Below are positions 16,602 through 25,026 of a stretch of 33,291 nucleotides of DNA, in pieces. The notes beneath the pieces were generated by a model. It did not search any database. It was given only the letters and a program-made list of their open reading frames with translations, and was not told the DNA's origin. Position numbers and translations under genes: made by a program. Within the stretch, counting starts at the first letter, position 1. The number at the start of each line of letters is the position of its first letter. The DNA is from Desulfobulbaceae bacterium (lineage in GTDB: Bacteria; Desulfobacterota; Desulfobulbia; Desulfobulbales; VMSU01), in the NCBI GenBank assembly GCA_028718985.1, contig JAQUKQ010000018.1, positions 1 to 33,291 of the forward strand, given 5' to 3'.

Positions 16602-18356
16602 ATGACTGAAAAACATACGGGCCTGCCCGATCAGAAAGAGCTGGAAAAGGAGATTGGTGACTACCTCTCTCGCAAATATGGTGATCGCGTCAAAATAGTC
16701 TCAGCGGGCTTTTTCCCTCAGGCGGATGGTGAAAAAGAGGACTGCTCCGGCAAGAGTGACGAACACGAGTTGCCCTTTCACTTTGACCTGAAGCCCGAGG
16801 AGTTGGTCGCCTATTTAGACGAGTATATCATCAAGCAGGATCGGGCCAAGGCGGTTTTGGCTACCAAGATTTGCACCCACTTCAACCGGATCAGGTTTAT
16901 TAGGGAGCGTCGCTTCTCAGAGAATGGACACGCCGGACGCATTAAGAATAATATCCTGCTGATCGGCCCTACCGGGGTTGGTAAGACATTTTTGATCAAA
17001 TTGATTGCTGCCCGGCTTGGGGTGCCTTTTGTCAAGGGGGATGCCACGAAGTTCAGCGAGACCGGTTATGTCGGCGGCGATGTCGATGATCTGGTTCGCG
17101 ATTTGGTGCGTGAGGCCGATGGTGACCTCGACCGAGCCCAATATGGCATTATCTATGTCGATGAAATTGATAAGATTGCCGGAAGTGTCGAGCGGCAAGG
17201 GTTGGACGTCTCGCGGACTGGAGTGCAGCGGGCGCTGCTGAAGCCCATGGAGGAGACCGATGTTGAAATGAAGGTGCCTCATGATATGATCTCTCAGCTT
17301 GAGGCGATGGAACAATATCGTGCCACGGGCAAGCGTCAAAAAAAGGTGGTCAATACCAGGAATATTTTGTTCATTATGAGTGGGGCCTTTGACGGCTTAA
17401 ATGATATTATTGGCAAGCGCCTGCATCGGCAGACCATTGGTTTTGAGGGGAGGGTTGTGTCGGCTGCCAAATCGGTGGGGGAATTAGCTTCTGTGAAGGC
17501 CGATGACCTGGTTCGATTTGGTTTTGAGCGCGAGTTTGTCGGGAGACTTCCGGTTTGCGCTGTCTTGGAAGAGTTGACGGCAGTTGACTTACGCGACATC
17601 TTGTTGAACCCGAATTGTGCCTTGGTCAATGCCAAAAAACTCGATTTTCTTGTCTATGGCATTCGGCTCTGTTTTGATCCCGAGGTCTTCAGTGAGATTG
17701 CCCAACTGGCCTTGGCAGAGAAAACGGGTGCCCGTGGCCTCTCCGGGGTAGTGGAGAATCTACTCCTGCCGTTTGAGAAGAGACTGCCTTCGACCTCTGT
17801 CCAGTTCCTGGTGGTGGACAGGGTGTTGCTCAAGAATCCGGAGGCGGAACTGCAGCGCCTGTTATTGAGCTCGGCGCGCCGTCGTCGGCATAAAGAGCTG
17901 TTTGAAAAGTTTAAGAAGTTGGAGTTTGAGCGCTTGCTTGCCTTCTTGCATGAAAAAAAGCAGGGGTGTCTGGCCAGGCGTGGGGTAAGTGTGACGCCGG
18001 CTCGTTTGGAGATGATGGCCAACCAGATTGTCGAGGAGAGTTGTGATGCCGATGCCATCTGCGAATATTTCGGCACACTGGTCAACCATATCAAAGAGTG
18101 GCAACAGAGGATTGGCGAGAAGGGTCAGCTAAAAGTCACGTTTGATGATGCGGCGATTGACCATGTCCTGTCACTGCAGCCTCGAACCTTGGAGACGATT
18201 GATGCCCTCTGTAAACGCGTACAGCATTATGTGGTTATGGGGTTGCAGTTGCTTCGCCAAAAACAAGAGGTTGCTGAGCTCATGATCCCCATTGCCGGGG
18301 TGCTTGATCCCGAGAAATTTATTAACGAACTTGTTGAAAAAACGTATCGAGTGTAG
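16602..18356 (+). CDS. ClpX-like AAA+ unfoldase without zinc domain, with C-terminal extension
   Basis: Residues ~60-425 match the ClpX AAA+ module: Walker A GPTGVGKT (near 121-128), pore loop GYVG, Walker B IIYVDEIDKIA (near 184), arginine-finger region EFVGRLPV and sensor-2 GARGL. An IGF tripeptide (TIGFEG, near 280) stands where ClpX docks to ClpP. There are two departures from ClpX. The N-terminal Cys4 zinc domain is missing and replaced by ~60 unrelated residues, and a helical, charged extension of about 150 residues follows the sensor-2 region. So it is a ClpX paralogue rather than clpX itself, and no clpP or tig is nearby. I prefer ATG 16602 (AGGAACA upstream); an in-frame TTG at 16560 would add 14 residues. 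Confidence 0.85.
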   Translation: MTEKHTGLPDQKELEKEIGDYLSRKYGDRVKIVSAGFFPQADGEKEDCSGKSDEHELPFHFDLKPEELVAYLDEYIIKQDRAKAVLATKICTHFNRIRFIRERRFSENGHAGRIKNNILLIGPTGVGKTFLIKLIAARLGVPFVKGDATKFSETGYVGGDVDDLVRDLVREADGDLDRAQYGIIYVDEIDKIAGSVERQGLDVSRTGVQRALLKPMEETDVEMKVPHDMISQLEAMEQYRATGKRQKKVVNTRNILFIMSGAFDGLNDIIGKRLHRQTIGFEGRVVSAAKSVGELASVKADDLVRFGFEREFVGRLPVCAVLEELTAVDLRDILLNPNCALVNAKKLDFLVYGIRLCFDPEVFSEIAQLALAEKTGARGLSGVVENLLLPFEKRLPSTSVQFLVVDRVLLKNPEAELQRLLLSSARRRRHKELFEKFKKLEFERLLAFLHEKKQGCLARRGVSVTPARLEMMANQIVEESCDADAICEYFGTLVNHIKEWQQRIGEKGQLKVTFDDAAIDHVLSLQPRTLETIDALCKRVQHYVVMGLQLLRQKQEVAELMIPIAGVLDPEKFINELVEKTYRV

Positions 18357-18469
18357 ATTAGTAGGCTTCACTGGCTGTCCCTCTATGCTGGCATTGGGAG
18401 AGAAGCTTGATTGATTCCGCCTCTTTGGTGCCATTCATCTAACGACATAAAAAACAAAGGAGAACTTGT

Positions 18470-19447
18470 ATGATATTTCCAGACTACAGACCTCGACGGC
18501 TTCGGCAGAATGGCTTGTTCCGCGCCATGGTACGTGAGACCAGGCTCTCTTCGTCTCAATTTATTTACCCGCTATTCATCAAGCCTGGTAAGGGGGTGCG
18601 GGAAGAGATCTCCTCGATGCCCGGCGTGCTGAGGCTGTCGGTTGATCAGTTGGTGCGTGAGGCAAATGAGTGCTTGGAGGTCGGCGTGAAGAGCCTCCTG
18701 CTCTTTGGTTTGCCCGAGTCCAAGGACGCCGCAGGCTCGGGTGCTTATGCTAAGAATGGGATTGTTCAGCAGGCGGTTCGAGAGTTGAAGAGTAAGGTGC
18801 CGGAGATTATGGTGGTGACCGATGTCTGCCTCTGTGAATACACCGATCACGGCCATTGCGGGGTGATTGTCAATAAAGAGGTCGATAACGATTCGACCCT
18901 CGAACTTCTCGCTAAGACGGCACTCTCTCACGCCGAGGCGGGGGCGGATATGGTAGCGCCATCAGACATGATGGATGGCCGAGTGGCGGAGCTCAGGGCG
19001 ACGCTGGATGAGAACGATTTCAGCCATGTGCCGATTATGGCATACTCGGTAAAATATGCCTCATCCTTCTATGGCCCATTCCGGGAAGCGGCGGACGGAG
19101 CGCCTCAGTTTGGTGATCGCTGTGGTTATCAGATGGATCCTGCCAATGCCCGAGAGGCCTTCCGCGAGGCGGCGATGGATGTGGAAGAGGGTGCCGACAT
19201 CATCATGGTGAAACCGGCGGTGGCGTATCTTGACATCATCAGCAAGCTTCACGCCGAGTTCGATCATCCAATTGCTGCATATCATGTCAGCGGTGAGTAT
19301 GCCATGATCAAGGCGGCGGCTGCCAATGGCTGGATCGATGGTGATCGCGTGATGATGGAGACACTGCTCAGCATTCATCGGGCTGGAGCCGATATTATCA
19401 TTACCTATGGAGCCAAGGATATGGCCAGAATTCTGAATAAAAGGTAG
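18470..19447 (+). CDS. hemB: porphobilinogen synthase (delta-aminolevulinic acid dehydratase)
   Basis: The enzyme condenses two 5-aminolevulinate molecules to porphobilinogen, the common precursor of haem, sirohaem and corrins. The two Schiff-base lysines are Lys195 ([13 protein letters not shown]) and Lys248 ([11 protein letters not shown]). The metal site is the cysteine-rich, zinc-type version [13 protein letters not shown], with Cys120, Cys122 and Cys130. Its length (325 aa) is normal. ATG 18470 follows AAAGGAGAACTTGT, a strong ribosome site. A 113-base gap separates it from the ClpX-like gene, so it may have its own promoter, though none is obvious. Its likely terminator lies inside the convergent DUF89 gene. 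Confidence 0.97.
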   Translation: MIFPDYRPRRLRQNGLFRAMVRETRLSSSQFIYPLFIKPGKGVREEISSMPGVLRLSVDQLVREANECLEVGVKSLLLFGLPESKDAAGSGAYAKNGIVQQAVRELKSKVPEIMVVTDVCLCEYTDHGHCGVIVNKEVDNDSTLELLAKTALSHAEAGADMVAPSDMMDGRVAELRATLDENDFSHVPIMAYSVKYASSFYGPFREAADGAPQFGDRCGYQMDPANAREAFREAAMDVEEGADIIMVKPAVAYLDIISKLHAEFDHPIAAYHVSGEYAMIKAAAANGWIDGDRVMMETLLSIHRAGADIIITYGAKDMARILNKR

Positions 19448-19469
19448 GTGCTTTGCCGCTCCAGTGCCC

Positions 19470-20345
19470 TTAGATTTTAGTTCCCAAACGCATTAAGAGG
19501 GCTGCCCCGGTCGGAATCTGGCCGGGGTATTTTTTTGTCTCCGCAGCATGTCTCCCCACCACCGGGCATTTGATGGTCAGTAGATGGTAGATTGGTCTCT
19601 GCACCTCGCTTAAGGTCTCGAAATTTCCTTGTCCTTTGCTGATTATCACGTCAGCTTCTGTAAATAGCCTCTCAAACTCTTTGGCACAGAAGCCAATTGG
19701 TGTCCCCGGGCAGCTCGTGCCATTGGCGATGACCGTGTATGTTTTGTCAAGGCCGCAGTATGTCGCATCGTCGATGGTGGCGTCGTTGATGATTGGCCCG
19801 CTCTTGACCACGATGGTGACGGGTGCCGAAAGTTGGTCAATGAACAGGCTGTCAAAGACAATCTCGCCACAATTATCGGCAAGATAGAGTACCGTTTTGG
19901 CATGACTGAGGTCATGACGGAGTGCGGCGTAATCATTGATGAGGGGGTGTTTTTTCAGGCATTGATGCAGGGCGTTGTCGAGATCGAAATCTTGCTGGGA
20001 GCCGTAGTCGATGATGTTGCCGGCTATGGCAAAGAGGATGGCCGCAAAGAAGGGGCTCTCACTTTGCTGGATGAGCATTTTGATTTTTGGGCGTAAGGCG
20101 AGTGCCAGGTCGTTGCTCTGCTGTTTGAGATTGGCAAATGGATCGGGATTGCCTGAGACCTGGGTGATGATGTTGTAGAGGCCTATCGAGTTTAGCGGTG
20201 GCGATCTCTCCATGTCCAAGGTTGCGAGGTAATCTTCTACCTGGTTGAGAATGGCTGTTTGGAGGTGTGGATCGCTCGAGGTGAGATTGGCTGCATATTT
20301 GGCTTGCCGCAGGAAGCAGGGGATACATTCAGAGCTGGTTTTCAT
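19470..20345 (-). CDS. DUF89 (ARMT1-like) family metal-dependent protein
   Basis: The protein has the N-terminal CxxC (Cys7, Cys10 in SSECIPCFLRQ) of the prokaryotic DUF89 subgroup. Its conserved metal and active-site motifs are YLADNCGEIVFD, GPIINDATIDDA and ISKGQGNFETLSE. DUF89 members are metal-dependent phosphatases of damaged or phosphorylated metabolites, so a house-cleaning phosphatase is the likely class; the substrate here is unknown. The start ATG (20343-20345) overlaps the stop of the upstream TtcA-like gene in an ATGA, so the two are translationally coupled. Its 3' end carries the hemB terminator in the opposite direction, which may constrain the last ~12 codons. Confidence 0.85.
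   Translation of the reverse strand: MKTSSECIPCFLRQAKYAANLTSSDPHLQTAILNQVEDYLATLDMERSPPLNSIGLYNIITQVSGNPDPFANLKQQSNDLALALRPKIKMLIQQSESPFFAAILFAIAGNIIDYGSQQDFDLDNALHQCLKKHPLINDYAALRHDLSHAKTVLYLADNCGEIVFDSLFIDQLSAPVTIVVKSGPIINDATIDDATYCGLDKTYTVIANGTSCPGTPIGFCAKEFERLFTEADVIISKGQGNFETLSEVQRPIYHLLTIKCPVVGRHAAETKKYPGQIPTGAALLMRLGTKI
19504..19536 (+). terminator. intrinsic terminator of hemB, inside the DUF89 coding sequence
   Basis: CCCCGGTC (19505-19512) pairs with GGCCGGGG (19520-19527), including one G-T pair, around a GGAATCT loop. TATTTTTTT follows at 19528-19536. This is a standard Rho-independent terminator for plus-strand transcription, 57 bases after the hemB stop. It overlaps the last codons of the minus-strand DUF89 gene. 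Confidence 0.75.
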
Positions 20346-21082
20346 GGTGAGTGACGGGATGTTTGTCTCAAGAGGTATTCTGTCCTGACATTGCCCATGG
20401 CAGCGAAAATATTGCCGCGGAATTTCGGGTCACGTTGACAGATGGTGGACAAGAGGCCTCGCACCTCTTCACGCTTTGAATGAGAAGCCATCGGACAGGG
20501 ATTTTTGACTGGTGTGATGTTGGCGATCTTGGCCACTTCATGCACCTGTTCCTTGGTGAGGTAGGCTAATGGCCGCACGATCTTCAAGCGTTCGGAAAAA
20601 AGATTCTGTCGCGGCATCATGGTGCTGAGGTTGCCGCTATAGAGCATATTGAGGAAGAAGGTTTCGATTAAGTCGTCTTTGTGGTGGCCGAGCGCAACGG
20701 CGGTGTAGTAGTCGGTGCGGGCAGTTTCGAAGAGGTGGTTGCGGCGCGCTTTGGCACATTGGTAGCAGGCCTTTTCAGGATGAGCCTGATTGGCTGCAAT
20801 GCCATAATTGGTATGTTCGGTGCGGAACGGAATGCCGATTTTGGCAAGCTCGGCCTCAACGGCCTGATGTTGGTCTGCGGTAAACCCCATGTCGAGGTGC
20901 AGTGCCACGACCTCGTAGTGGATCGGTGCTTTGTCACGCCAGTGGTGAAGCAGCCACGCCAATACCAGGCTGTCGATTCCGCCGGAAACCCCAAGCAGGA
21001 TGCGGTCACCATCATCCAGCATCTGGTAGTCGTGCATGGCTAAACCGAGTAGGCGGTTGATCAACTTTGGCAGGGATCGCAT
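20342..21082 (-). CDS. TtcA-like PP-loop tRNA thiolation enzyme
   Basis: This 246-aa ATP pyrophosphatase has the PP-loop SGGIDS at residues 33-38 and three cysteines placed as in TtcA Fe-S enzymes: Cys106 and Cys109 (ACYQCAKARR) and Cys196 (KNPCPM). GHHKDDLIETFFLN is also typical. TtcA makes 2-thiocytidine at position 32 of some tRNAs; the family also contains relatives with other thiolation targets, so I leave the symbol blank. The PP-loop has Ile where E. coli TtcA has Lys (SGGKDS). The start is the ATG at 21080-21082. It is coupled by ATGA overlap to the DUF89 gene and lies 51 bases downstream of the lipoprotein gene. Confidence 0.85.
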   Translation of the reverse strand: MRSLPKLINRLLGLAMHDYQMLDDGDRILLGVSGGIDSLVLAWLLHHWRDKAPIHYEVVALHLDMGFTADQHQAVEAELAKIGIPFRTEHTNYGIAANQAHPEKACYQCAKARRNHLFETARTDYYTAVALGHHKDDLIETFFLNMLYSGNLSTMMPRQNLFSERLKIVRPLAYLTKEQVHEVAKIANITPVKNPCPMASHSKREEVRGLLSTICQRDPKFRGNIFAAMGNVRTEYLLRQTSRHSP

Positions 21083-21133
21083 TTTTACGATTGATCTGAG
21101 CGAGAATATCGAATCCGCGATTCTGACCTCAAG

Positions 21134-21763
21134 TCATTTCTCTGTTTCAAACAAATAGGTGCAGGCGGGCAATTTTTTAGTGACACCCTCCTTGGCGAGT
21201 GTTGCGGCAGGGATCCATTTGAAGCCACGGTTAGCAATTTTTTTGAAGGAGAGAAGATTCTCAGTCGCGGACTGCTGCGTCTCGTCAAAGGTTCCGGCGC
21301 AAAGGGTTTGTCCTGATTCGGTATGGATCAGCCGGTAGGTAAAGGCCACGGAAGCTGGGTTTTGGACAGCATAGTTGGTGCCGCTGCGCTCGATATAGCG
21401 TTGCAACTCCCAGAGCATCACCGCCTCGCTGTGTAGGGCCTTGCCGATGAATTGTGCTTGGCCGGATTGCGTGGAGCTGTAGCCGGGGCTAAAGGAGTCG
21501 ACCTCGACAGCACTGAGTAGTCTGACCTTGTCGTTGTCGGTAAAGTATTCGCCAAGGATCTGATCCATGGCCTCCGTCCCTTTTTGCAGGCCTTTCTTCG
21601 ATTCTGGAGTGGTCACATTGGTGTCAGCGGCGATAGCCACCGGCAGAACAATAATGCTTTTTACCTGGCTGGGGAGGGTGGTGTCTTCCGGTTGGGCAAT
21701 TTGTTTAACGCAGGCAGTGCAGGCCACAAGAGCAAGAAGAATGAGGACGATTGATTTAGGCAT
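21134..21763 (-). CDS. putative outer-membrane lipoprotein of unknown function
   Basis: The 209-aa product starts with a lipoprotein-type signal, a hydrophobic stretch ending in LVACTAC. Either Cys15 or Cys18 could be the lipidated residue. The mature part contains VKSIIVLPVAIAADTN, reminiscent of periplasmic lipoproteins that begin with an 'I-V-L-P' strand, and no enzyme motif is seen. I cannot assign it to a named family with confidence. It is co-directional with hisB (122-base gap) and the TtcA-like gene (51-base gap), so it may be in the same operon without sharing a pathway. Confidence 0.75.
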   Translation of the reverse strand: MPKSIVLILLALVACTACVKQIAQPEDTTLPSQVKSIIVLPVAIAADTNVTTPESKKGLQKGTEAMDQILGEYFTDNDKVRLLSAVEVDSFSPGYSSTQSGQAQFIGKALHSEAVMLWELQRYIERSGTNYAVQNPASVAFTYRLIHTESGQTLCAGTFDETQQSATENLLSFKKIANRGFKWIPAATLAKEGVTKKLPACTYLFETEK

Positions 21764-21885
21764 GAGAGTAAGGGTGTGGTTGAGGTTTACGTATTTGATT
21801 GCCGCATGCCCCAGGGCGAGAAAGCCGAACTGCGACGATACTCCAGGAACAGGACGTTGCCGTTATCCTGTCAATGTTTTCAGCT

Positions 21886-22485
21886 TTACAGCGTACCCTT
21901 GGATGACAGTGCACCACTGAGGCGTGGGTCGATTGTCGTCGCTTGATCAAGGGCGCGTCCCAAGGCCTTGAAGATGGCTTCAATAATGTGGTGGCTGTTC
22001 TCGCCTCGGATCATGTCGACATGCAGGGTGATGCCACCGTGGAGACTGAAGCTGCGGAGGAACTCTTTGGCAAGTTCAGTGTCAAAAGTGCCAACCTTTG
22101 AATCTTTGATGGTGACTTCATAGGCGAGAAAGGGCCGGTTTGAGAGGTCGAGAGCTATTCTCACCAGGGTTTCGTCCATGGGGATGGCGGCTAAGCCGAA
22201 CCGCTTGACCGGGGCGTTTGTGCCGAGGGCCTGCTTGAGAGCCTGACCAAGGCAGATACCAAGATCTTCTACGGTGTGATGGCCATCAACCTCGGTATCG
22301 CCTTTGGCCTGGACAGTAAGATCGAAAAAACCGTGAACAGCCAACAGGGTTAACATGTGATCCATGAAGGGAACGCCGGTGTCGATTGTTGCTTTTCCTG
22401 AACCGTCGAGGCAGAGGGAGATGCTGATTTGCGTCTCTTTGGTCTGGCGAGAAATTTGGCTTTTGCGTAGGGTGATGTCGGTCAT
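21886..22485 (-). CDS. hisB: imidazoleglycerol-phosphate dehydratase
   Basis: This is the manganese-dependent dehydratase of histidine synthesis, converting imidazoleglycerol phosphate to imidazole-acetol phosphate. The metal-binding motifs DHMLTLLAVHG, DGHHTVEDLG and ENSHHIIEAIFKALG are all present. This is the monofunctional form (200 aa), without the HisB-N phosphatase domain. The start is the ATG at 22483-22485, with AGGAA 7 bases upstream. The frame is open to 22578, but the extra residues lie outside the family. No other his gene is adjacent, so the his genes appear scattered. Confidence 0.96.
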   Translation of the reverse strand: MTDITLRKSQISRQTKETQISISLCLDGSGKATIDTGVPFMDHMLTLLAVHGFFDLTVQAKGDTEVDGHHTVEDLGICLGQALKQALGTNAPVKRFGLAAIPMDETLVRIALDLSNRPFLAYEVTIKDSKVGTFDTELAKEFLRSFSLHGGITLHVDMIRGENSHHIIEAIFKALGRALDQATTIDPRLSGALSSKGTL

Positions 22486-22706
22486 GGCATGTTCCTGATT
22501 GTTGAATAAAGGGGGAGATGTCTCATCATATATTGAATGTCTTCTCTTATCAAGGGGTGGCGGAACAATCAACCTCATTTATGGTAGATTTGCAAAAACT
22601 CATTATTGCGTAAGCGTCGATTTGCCAGTCAGTTGCGCCAGATAAAGGCGCAGTTTGCATGGGTGTTTTGTCGCTCTGTGGCCCTGCGGAATAGTTACAT
22701 TTTTTG

Positions 22707-22735
22707 TTGACATTGAAATTTGATAAGGGTATATA
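22707..22735 (+). promoter_or_regulatory. sigma-70 promoter of tRNA-Gly
   Basis: A perfect -35 (TTGACA, 22707-22712) is followed after 17 bases by TATATA (22730-22735), 39 bases before the tRNA. The strength fits a stable RNA gene. The rest of the gap back to hisB (22486-22706) shows only a 6-bp hairpin TGCGCC/GGCGCA at 22634-22652 of unclear meaning. Confidence 0.75.
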
Positions 22736-22774
22736 GGTCTCGTTTTCTCAATGATTACATTGATCAACACATAA

Positions 22775-22849
<75 letters not shown>

Positions 22850-22854
22850 ACATT

Positions 22855-22890
22855 AAAAAAGGTTCGAATAGTATTCGAATCTTTTTTTTT
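22855..22890 (+). terminator. Rho-independent terminator of tRNA-Gly
   Basis: GGTTCGAAT (22861-22869) pairs with ATTCGAATC (22873-22881), with one G-T pair and an AGT loop. The stem is flanked by A6 and T9, which extend it. The stem repeats the TTCGAAT of the tRNA T-loop, probably by chance. It ends 2 bases before the rplM -35 element. Confidence 0.9.
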
Positions 22891-22892
22891 CA

Positions 22893-22921
22893 TTGAACAA
22901 CGTTTGAAAACAGGGTATAAA
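22893..22921 (+). promoter_or_regulatory. candidate promoter of rplM-rpsI
   Basis: TTGAAC (22893-22898), a 17-base spacer and TATAAA (22916-22921) form a good sigma-70 promoter directly after the tRNA terminator. It would start transcription near 22928, about 50 bases before rplM. An inverted repeat (22895-22946) overlaps it. Confidence 0.65.
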
Positions 22922-22946
22922 ATCCCTTTTTGGCAAACTGTTGTTC
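22895..22946 (+). repeat. interrupted inverted repeat over the rplM promoter
   Basis: GAACAACGTTTG (22895-22906) is complementary to 22934-22946 (CAAAC-T-GTTGTTC), giving 12 pairs with a single bulged T. An inner AGGG/CCCT pair lies at 22912-22915 and 22924-22927. The arms bracket the -35 and the expected start site. It could be an operator, or a leader structure if transcription starts further upstream. Confidence 0.5.
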
Positions 22947-22979
22947 GATATGTACTAGCACATTAACGAGGCGTGAAAA

Positions 22980-23408
22980 ATGAAGACTTATTTGACTCCG
23001 GTCAAGGAGATCGATAAAAAGTGGTATGTTGTTGATGCCACTGGAAAAGTTCTGGGCCGCTTGGCCTCAGAAATTGCCACAATTCTGCGTGGGAAGAATA
23101 AGCCAACCTTTTCAACATTTATGGATAATGGCGATTATATCGTTGTTATCAATGCCGAAAAAGTTAAGCTGACTGGCAAGAAGATGCAGGATAAGAAGTA
23201 TTATCGGCACAGCTCGTACATGGGTGGCTTGACTGAGTTGTCTGCGGCAGAGCTCTTGGAAAAGAAGCCAACCGACATGATCTCCTTTGCGGTGCAAGGG
23301 ATGCTGCCTAAGAATCCTTTGGGCCGTCAGCAGTTAAAGAAATTGAAGGTTTATGCTGGTCAGGATCATCCCCATGAGGCGCAGCAGCCTGAGAAGTTGG
23401 AATTATAA
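22980..23408 (+). CDS. rplM: 50S ribosomal protein L13 (uL13)
   Basis: This is a 142-aa 23S rRNA-binding protein of the large subunit. It is recognised by WYVVDATGKVLGRLASEIA near the N-terminus, NAEKVKLTGKK and GMLPKNPLGRQQLKKLKVY, all highly conserved. The length is typical. ATG 22980 is preceded by AACGAGGCG, a reasonable ribosome site. It is followed after 39 bases by rpsI, the standard rplM-rpsI pair, and shares its terminator at 23867. In E. coli L13 autoregulates this operon; whether the inverted repeat upstream serves that here is unknown. Confidence 0.98.
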   Translation: MKTYLTPVKEIDKKWYVVDATGKVLGRLASEIATILRGKNKPTFSTFMDNGDYIVVINAEKVKLTGKKMQDKKYYRHSSYMGGLTELSAAELLEKKPTDMISFAVQGMLPKNPLGRQQLKKLKVYAGQDHPHEAQQPEKLEL

Positions 23409-23447
23409 GCCGATTGGCAAGAGAAGTTTTACTTACGGAGAGTATTG

Positions 23448-23843
23448 ATGGCTGACAAGAATTTTTACGCAACAGGCAAGAGAAAGACTGCAATCGCTCG
23501 TGTATGGCTCACGCCTGGAACTGGTGAAGTAAAGGTGAACAAACTGAGCCTTATGGAATATTTTGGCAATGTCATGGATACGCATATCAAGGTTGAAGTT
23601 CCTTTTCGCCTTACTGATACGGTGGAGAAATATAATGTGATGGCTACACTGAAGGGTGGTGGCAAATCATCGCAGGCTGATGCCTTGCGTCACGGTATTT
23701 CGAAAGCCTTGCTGGAAATTGATCCCGAGTACCGTTTGAGCCTGAAAAAAGCTGGGCTTCTTACTCGTGATTCACGGGTTAAAGAGCGTAAAAAGTATGG
23801 CAAGAAAGGCGCTCGAGCAAGTTTCCAGTTCTCGAAACGATAA
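23448..23843 (+). CDS. rpsI: 30S ribosomal protein S9 (uS9)
   Basis: This 131-aa small-subunit protein has a C-terminal tail that reaches the P-site tRNA. The start [13 protein letters not shown] and the end [20 protein letters not shown] are typical, including the basic terminal SKR. The start is ATG 23448, since ACGGAGAG lies 6-13 bases upstream; a TTG at 23445 is adjacent but unlikely. It is the second gene of the rplM-rpsI operon, followed by an intrinsic terminator 23 bases after its stop. Confidence 0.98.
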   Translation: MADKNFYATGKRKTAIARVWLTPGTGEVKVNKLSLMEYFGNVMDTHIKVEVPFRLTDTVEKYNVMATLKGGGKSSQADALRHGISKALLEIDPEYRLSLKKAGLLTRDSRVKERKKYGKKGARASFQFSKR

Positions 23844-23866
23844 GAAGTTTTATATACTGTTTGTTG

Positions 23867-23901
23867 AAAAGGGAAGGCCATTGGCTCTTCCCTTTTTTTT
23901 T
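23867..23901 (+). terminator. Rho-independent terminator of rplM-rpsI
   Basis: AAAAGGGAAG (23867-23876) pairs with CTTCCCTTTT (23887-23896). The stem is extended by GCC/GGC across one bulged T, with an ATT loop, and runs into a T9 tract (23893-23901). Confidence 0.92.
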
Positions 23902-23955
23902 ATGGAATGAGCATTTGAATTCGCTGGGCGCGAAGAGACAGTGGGGGGATAAACC

Positions 23956-24993
23956 ATGATTCGGGTTGGGATCGTCGGTGCTTCAGGGTATACTGGAGTT
24001 GAGTTGGCACGGTTGTTATGTCGCCATCCTAAGGTTCGTTTGACGGTGGCGACATCAAGGCAGCATGCCGGAAAACTGATGTCTGAGGTCTACCCAAGCC
24101 TTCGTGGCTTGGTCGACTTGGTGTGTGTGGAGACCAGTGGTGCTGCTCTTGCGGACAAGGCCGATGTCTTTTTTACAGCGGTTCCTCATCAAACAGCCAT
24201 GGCGATCGTGCCCGGGTTGCTTGAGGCAGGGAAAAAAGTCATTGATTTGAGTGCTGATTTCCGCATCCATAGTGCTGAGGTCTATGAAACTTGGTATCAG
24301 GCGCATACCGCTCAAGAATATTTGGAGGAAGCGGTCTATGGATTGCCGGAAATACACCGACAGCATATCTCCTCCGCTCGTTTGGTCGCCAATCCTGGCT
24401 GCTACCCTACCAGTGTCATTTTAGGACTTGCCCCTCTGCTGAAGGCCGGCCTTATCCGGTCGGAGCGTATTATTATCGATTCTAAATCGGGCACTTCCGG
24501 TGCCGGGAGGGGGGCGCAGGTCGGTTCGCTGTATTGTGAGGTCACCGATGGTTTTAAGGCCTATAAGGTTGCAGAGCATCGTCATACCCCGGAAATAGAG
24601 CAAGAGCTAAGCTCTCTTTGTGGGCGGGAGGTCGTGGTCTCGTTCACTCCGCATCTTGTTCCTATGTCACGTGGTATCCTTAGCACGATCTATGCTGACC
24701 TGCAGGAGGGTACAACGGCTGCACAAATTGCAGATACATACAGGGATCATTACGCCGCCGAAACCTTTGTGCGCCTTTGCCCGCTAGGAACCTATCCCGC
24801 CACGCAGCATATTCGAGGGGCCAATTTCTGCGATATCGGTTTTAAAGTCGATGCGCGTACTGGTCGAGTGGTTATCTTGTCCGCCATCGATAACCTTGTG
24901 AAGGGCGCGGCTGGTCAGGCCGTGCAGAATTTGAACCTCCTGTGTGGTTTTGGCGAGAGTGAAGGCCTGCTGGTTGCCCCGTTATTTCCTTGA
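23956..24993 (+). CDS. argC: N-acetyl-gamma-glutamyl-phosphate reductase
   Basis: The enzyme reduces N-acetylglutamyl phosphate with NADPH to the semialdehyde in arginine synthesis. The N-terminal Rossmann motif is [14 protein letters not shown]. The catalytic cysteine is Cys149 in [18 protein letters not shown] and the [11 protein letters not shown] segment are also diagnostic. At 345 aa it is the long (type 1) form. ATG 23956 follows a purine-rich GGGGGGATAAACC. It lies after the rpsI terminator and just upstream of truA (a gap of about 33 bases), so argC and truA may be co-transcribed although their functions differ. No other arg gene is visible. Confidence 0.97.
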   Translation: MIRVGIVGASGYTGVELARLLCRHPKVRLTVATSRQHAGKLMSEVYPSLRGLVDLVCVETSGAALADKADVFFTAVPHQTAMAIVPGLLEAGKKVIDLSADFRIHSAEVYETWYQAHTAQEYLEEAVYGLPEIHRQHISSARLVANPGCYPTSVILGLAPLLKAGLIRSERIIIDSKSGTSGAGRGAQVGSLYCEVTDGFKAYKVAEHRHTPEIEQELSSLCGREVVVSFTPHLVPMSRGILSTIYADLQEGTTAAQIADTYRDHYAAETFVRLCPLGTYPATQHIRGANFCDIGFKVDARTGRVVILSAIDNLVKGAAGQAVQNLNLLCGFGESEGLLVAPLFP

Positions 24994-25026
24994 GCACCCC
25001 TTTGGGTGTTATCGGGACATGTACTT

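Noticed and set aside
22634-22652. Hairpin TGCGCC/GGCGCA as a possible terminator or small RNA
   Set aside because: Only 6 bp, no T-run in either direction and no gene ending nearby.
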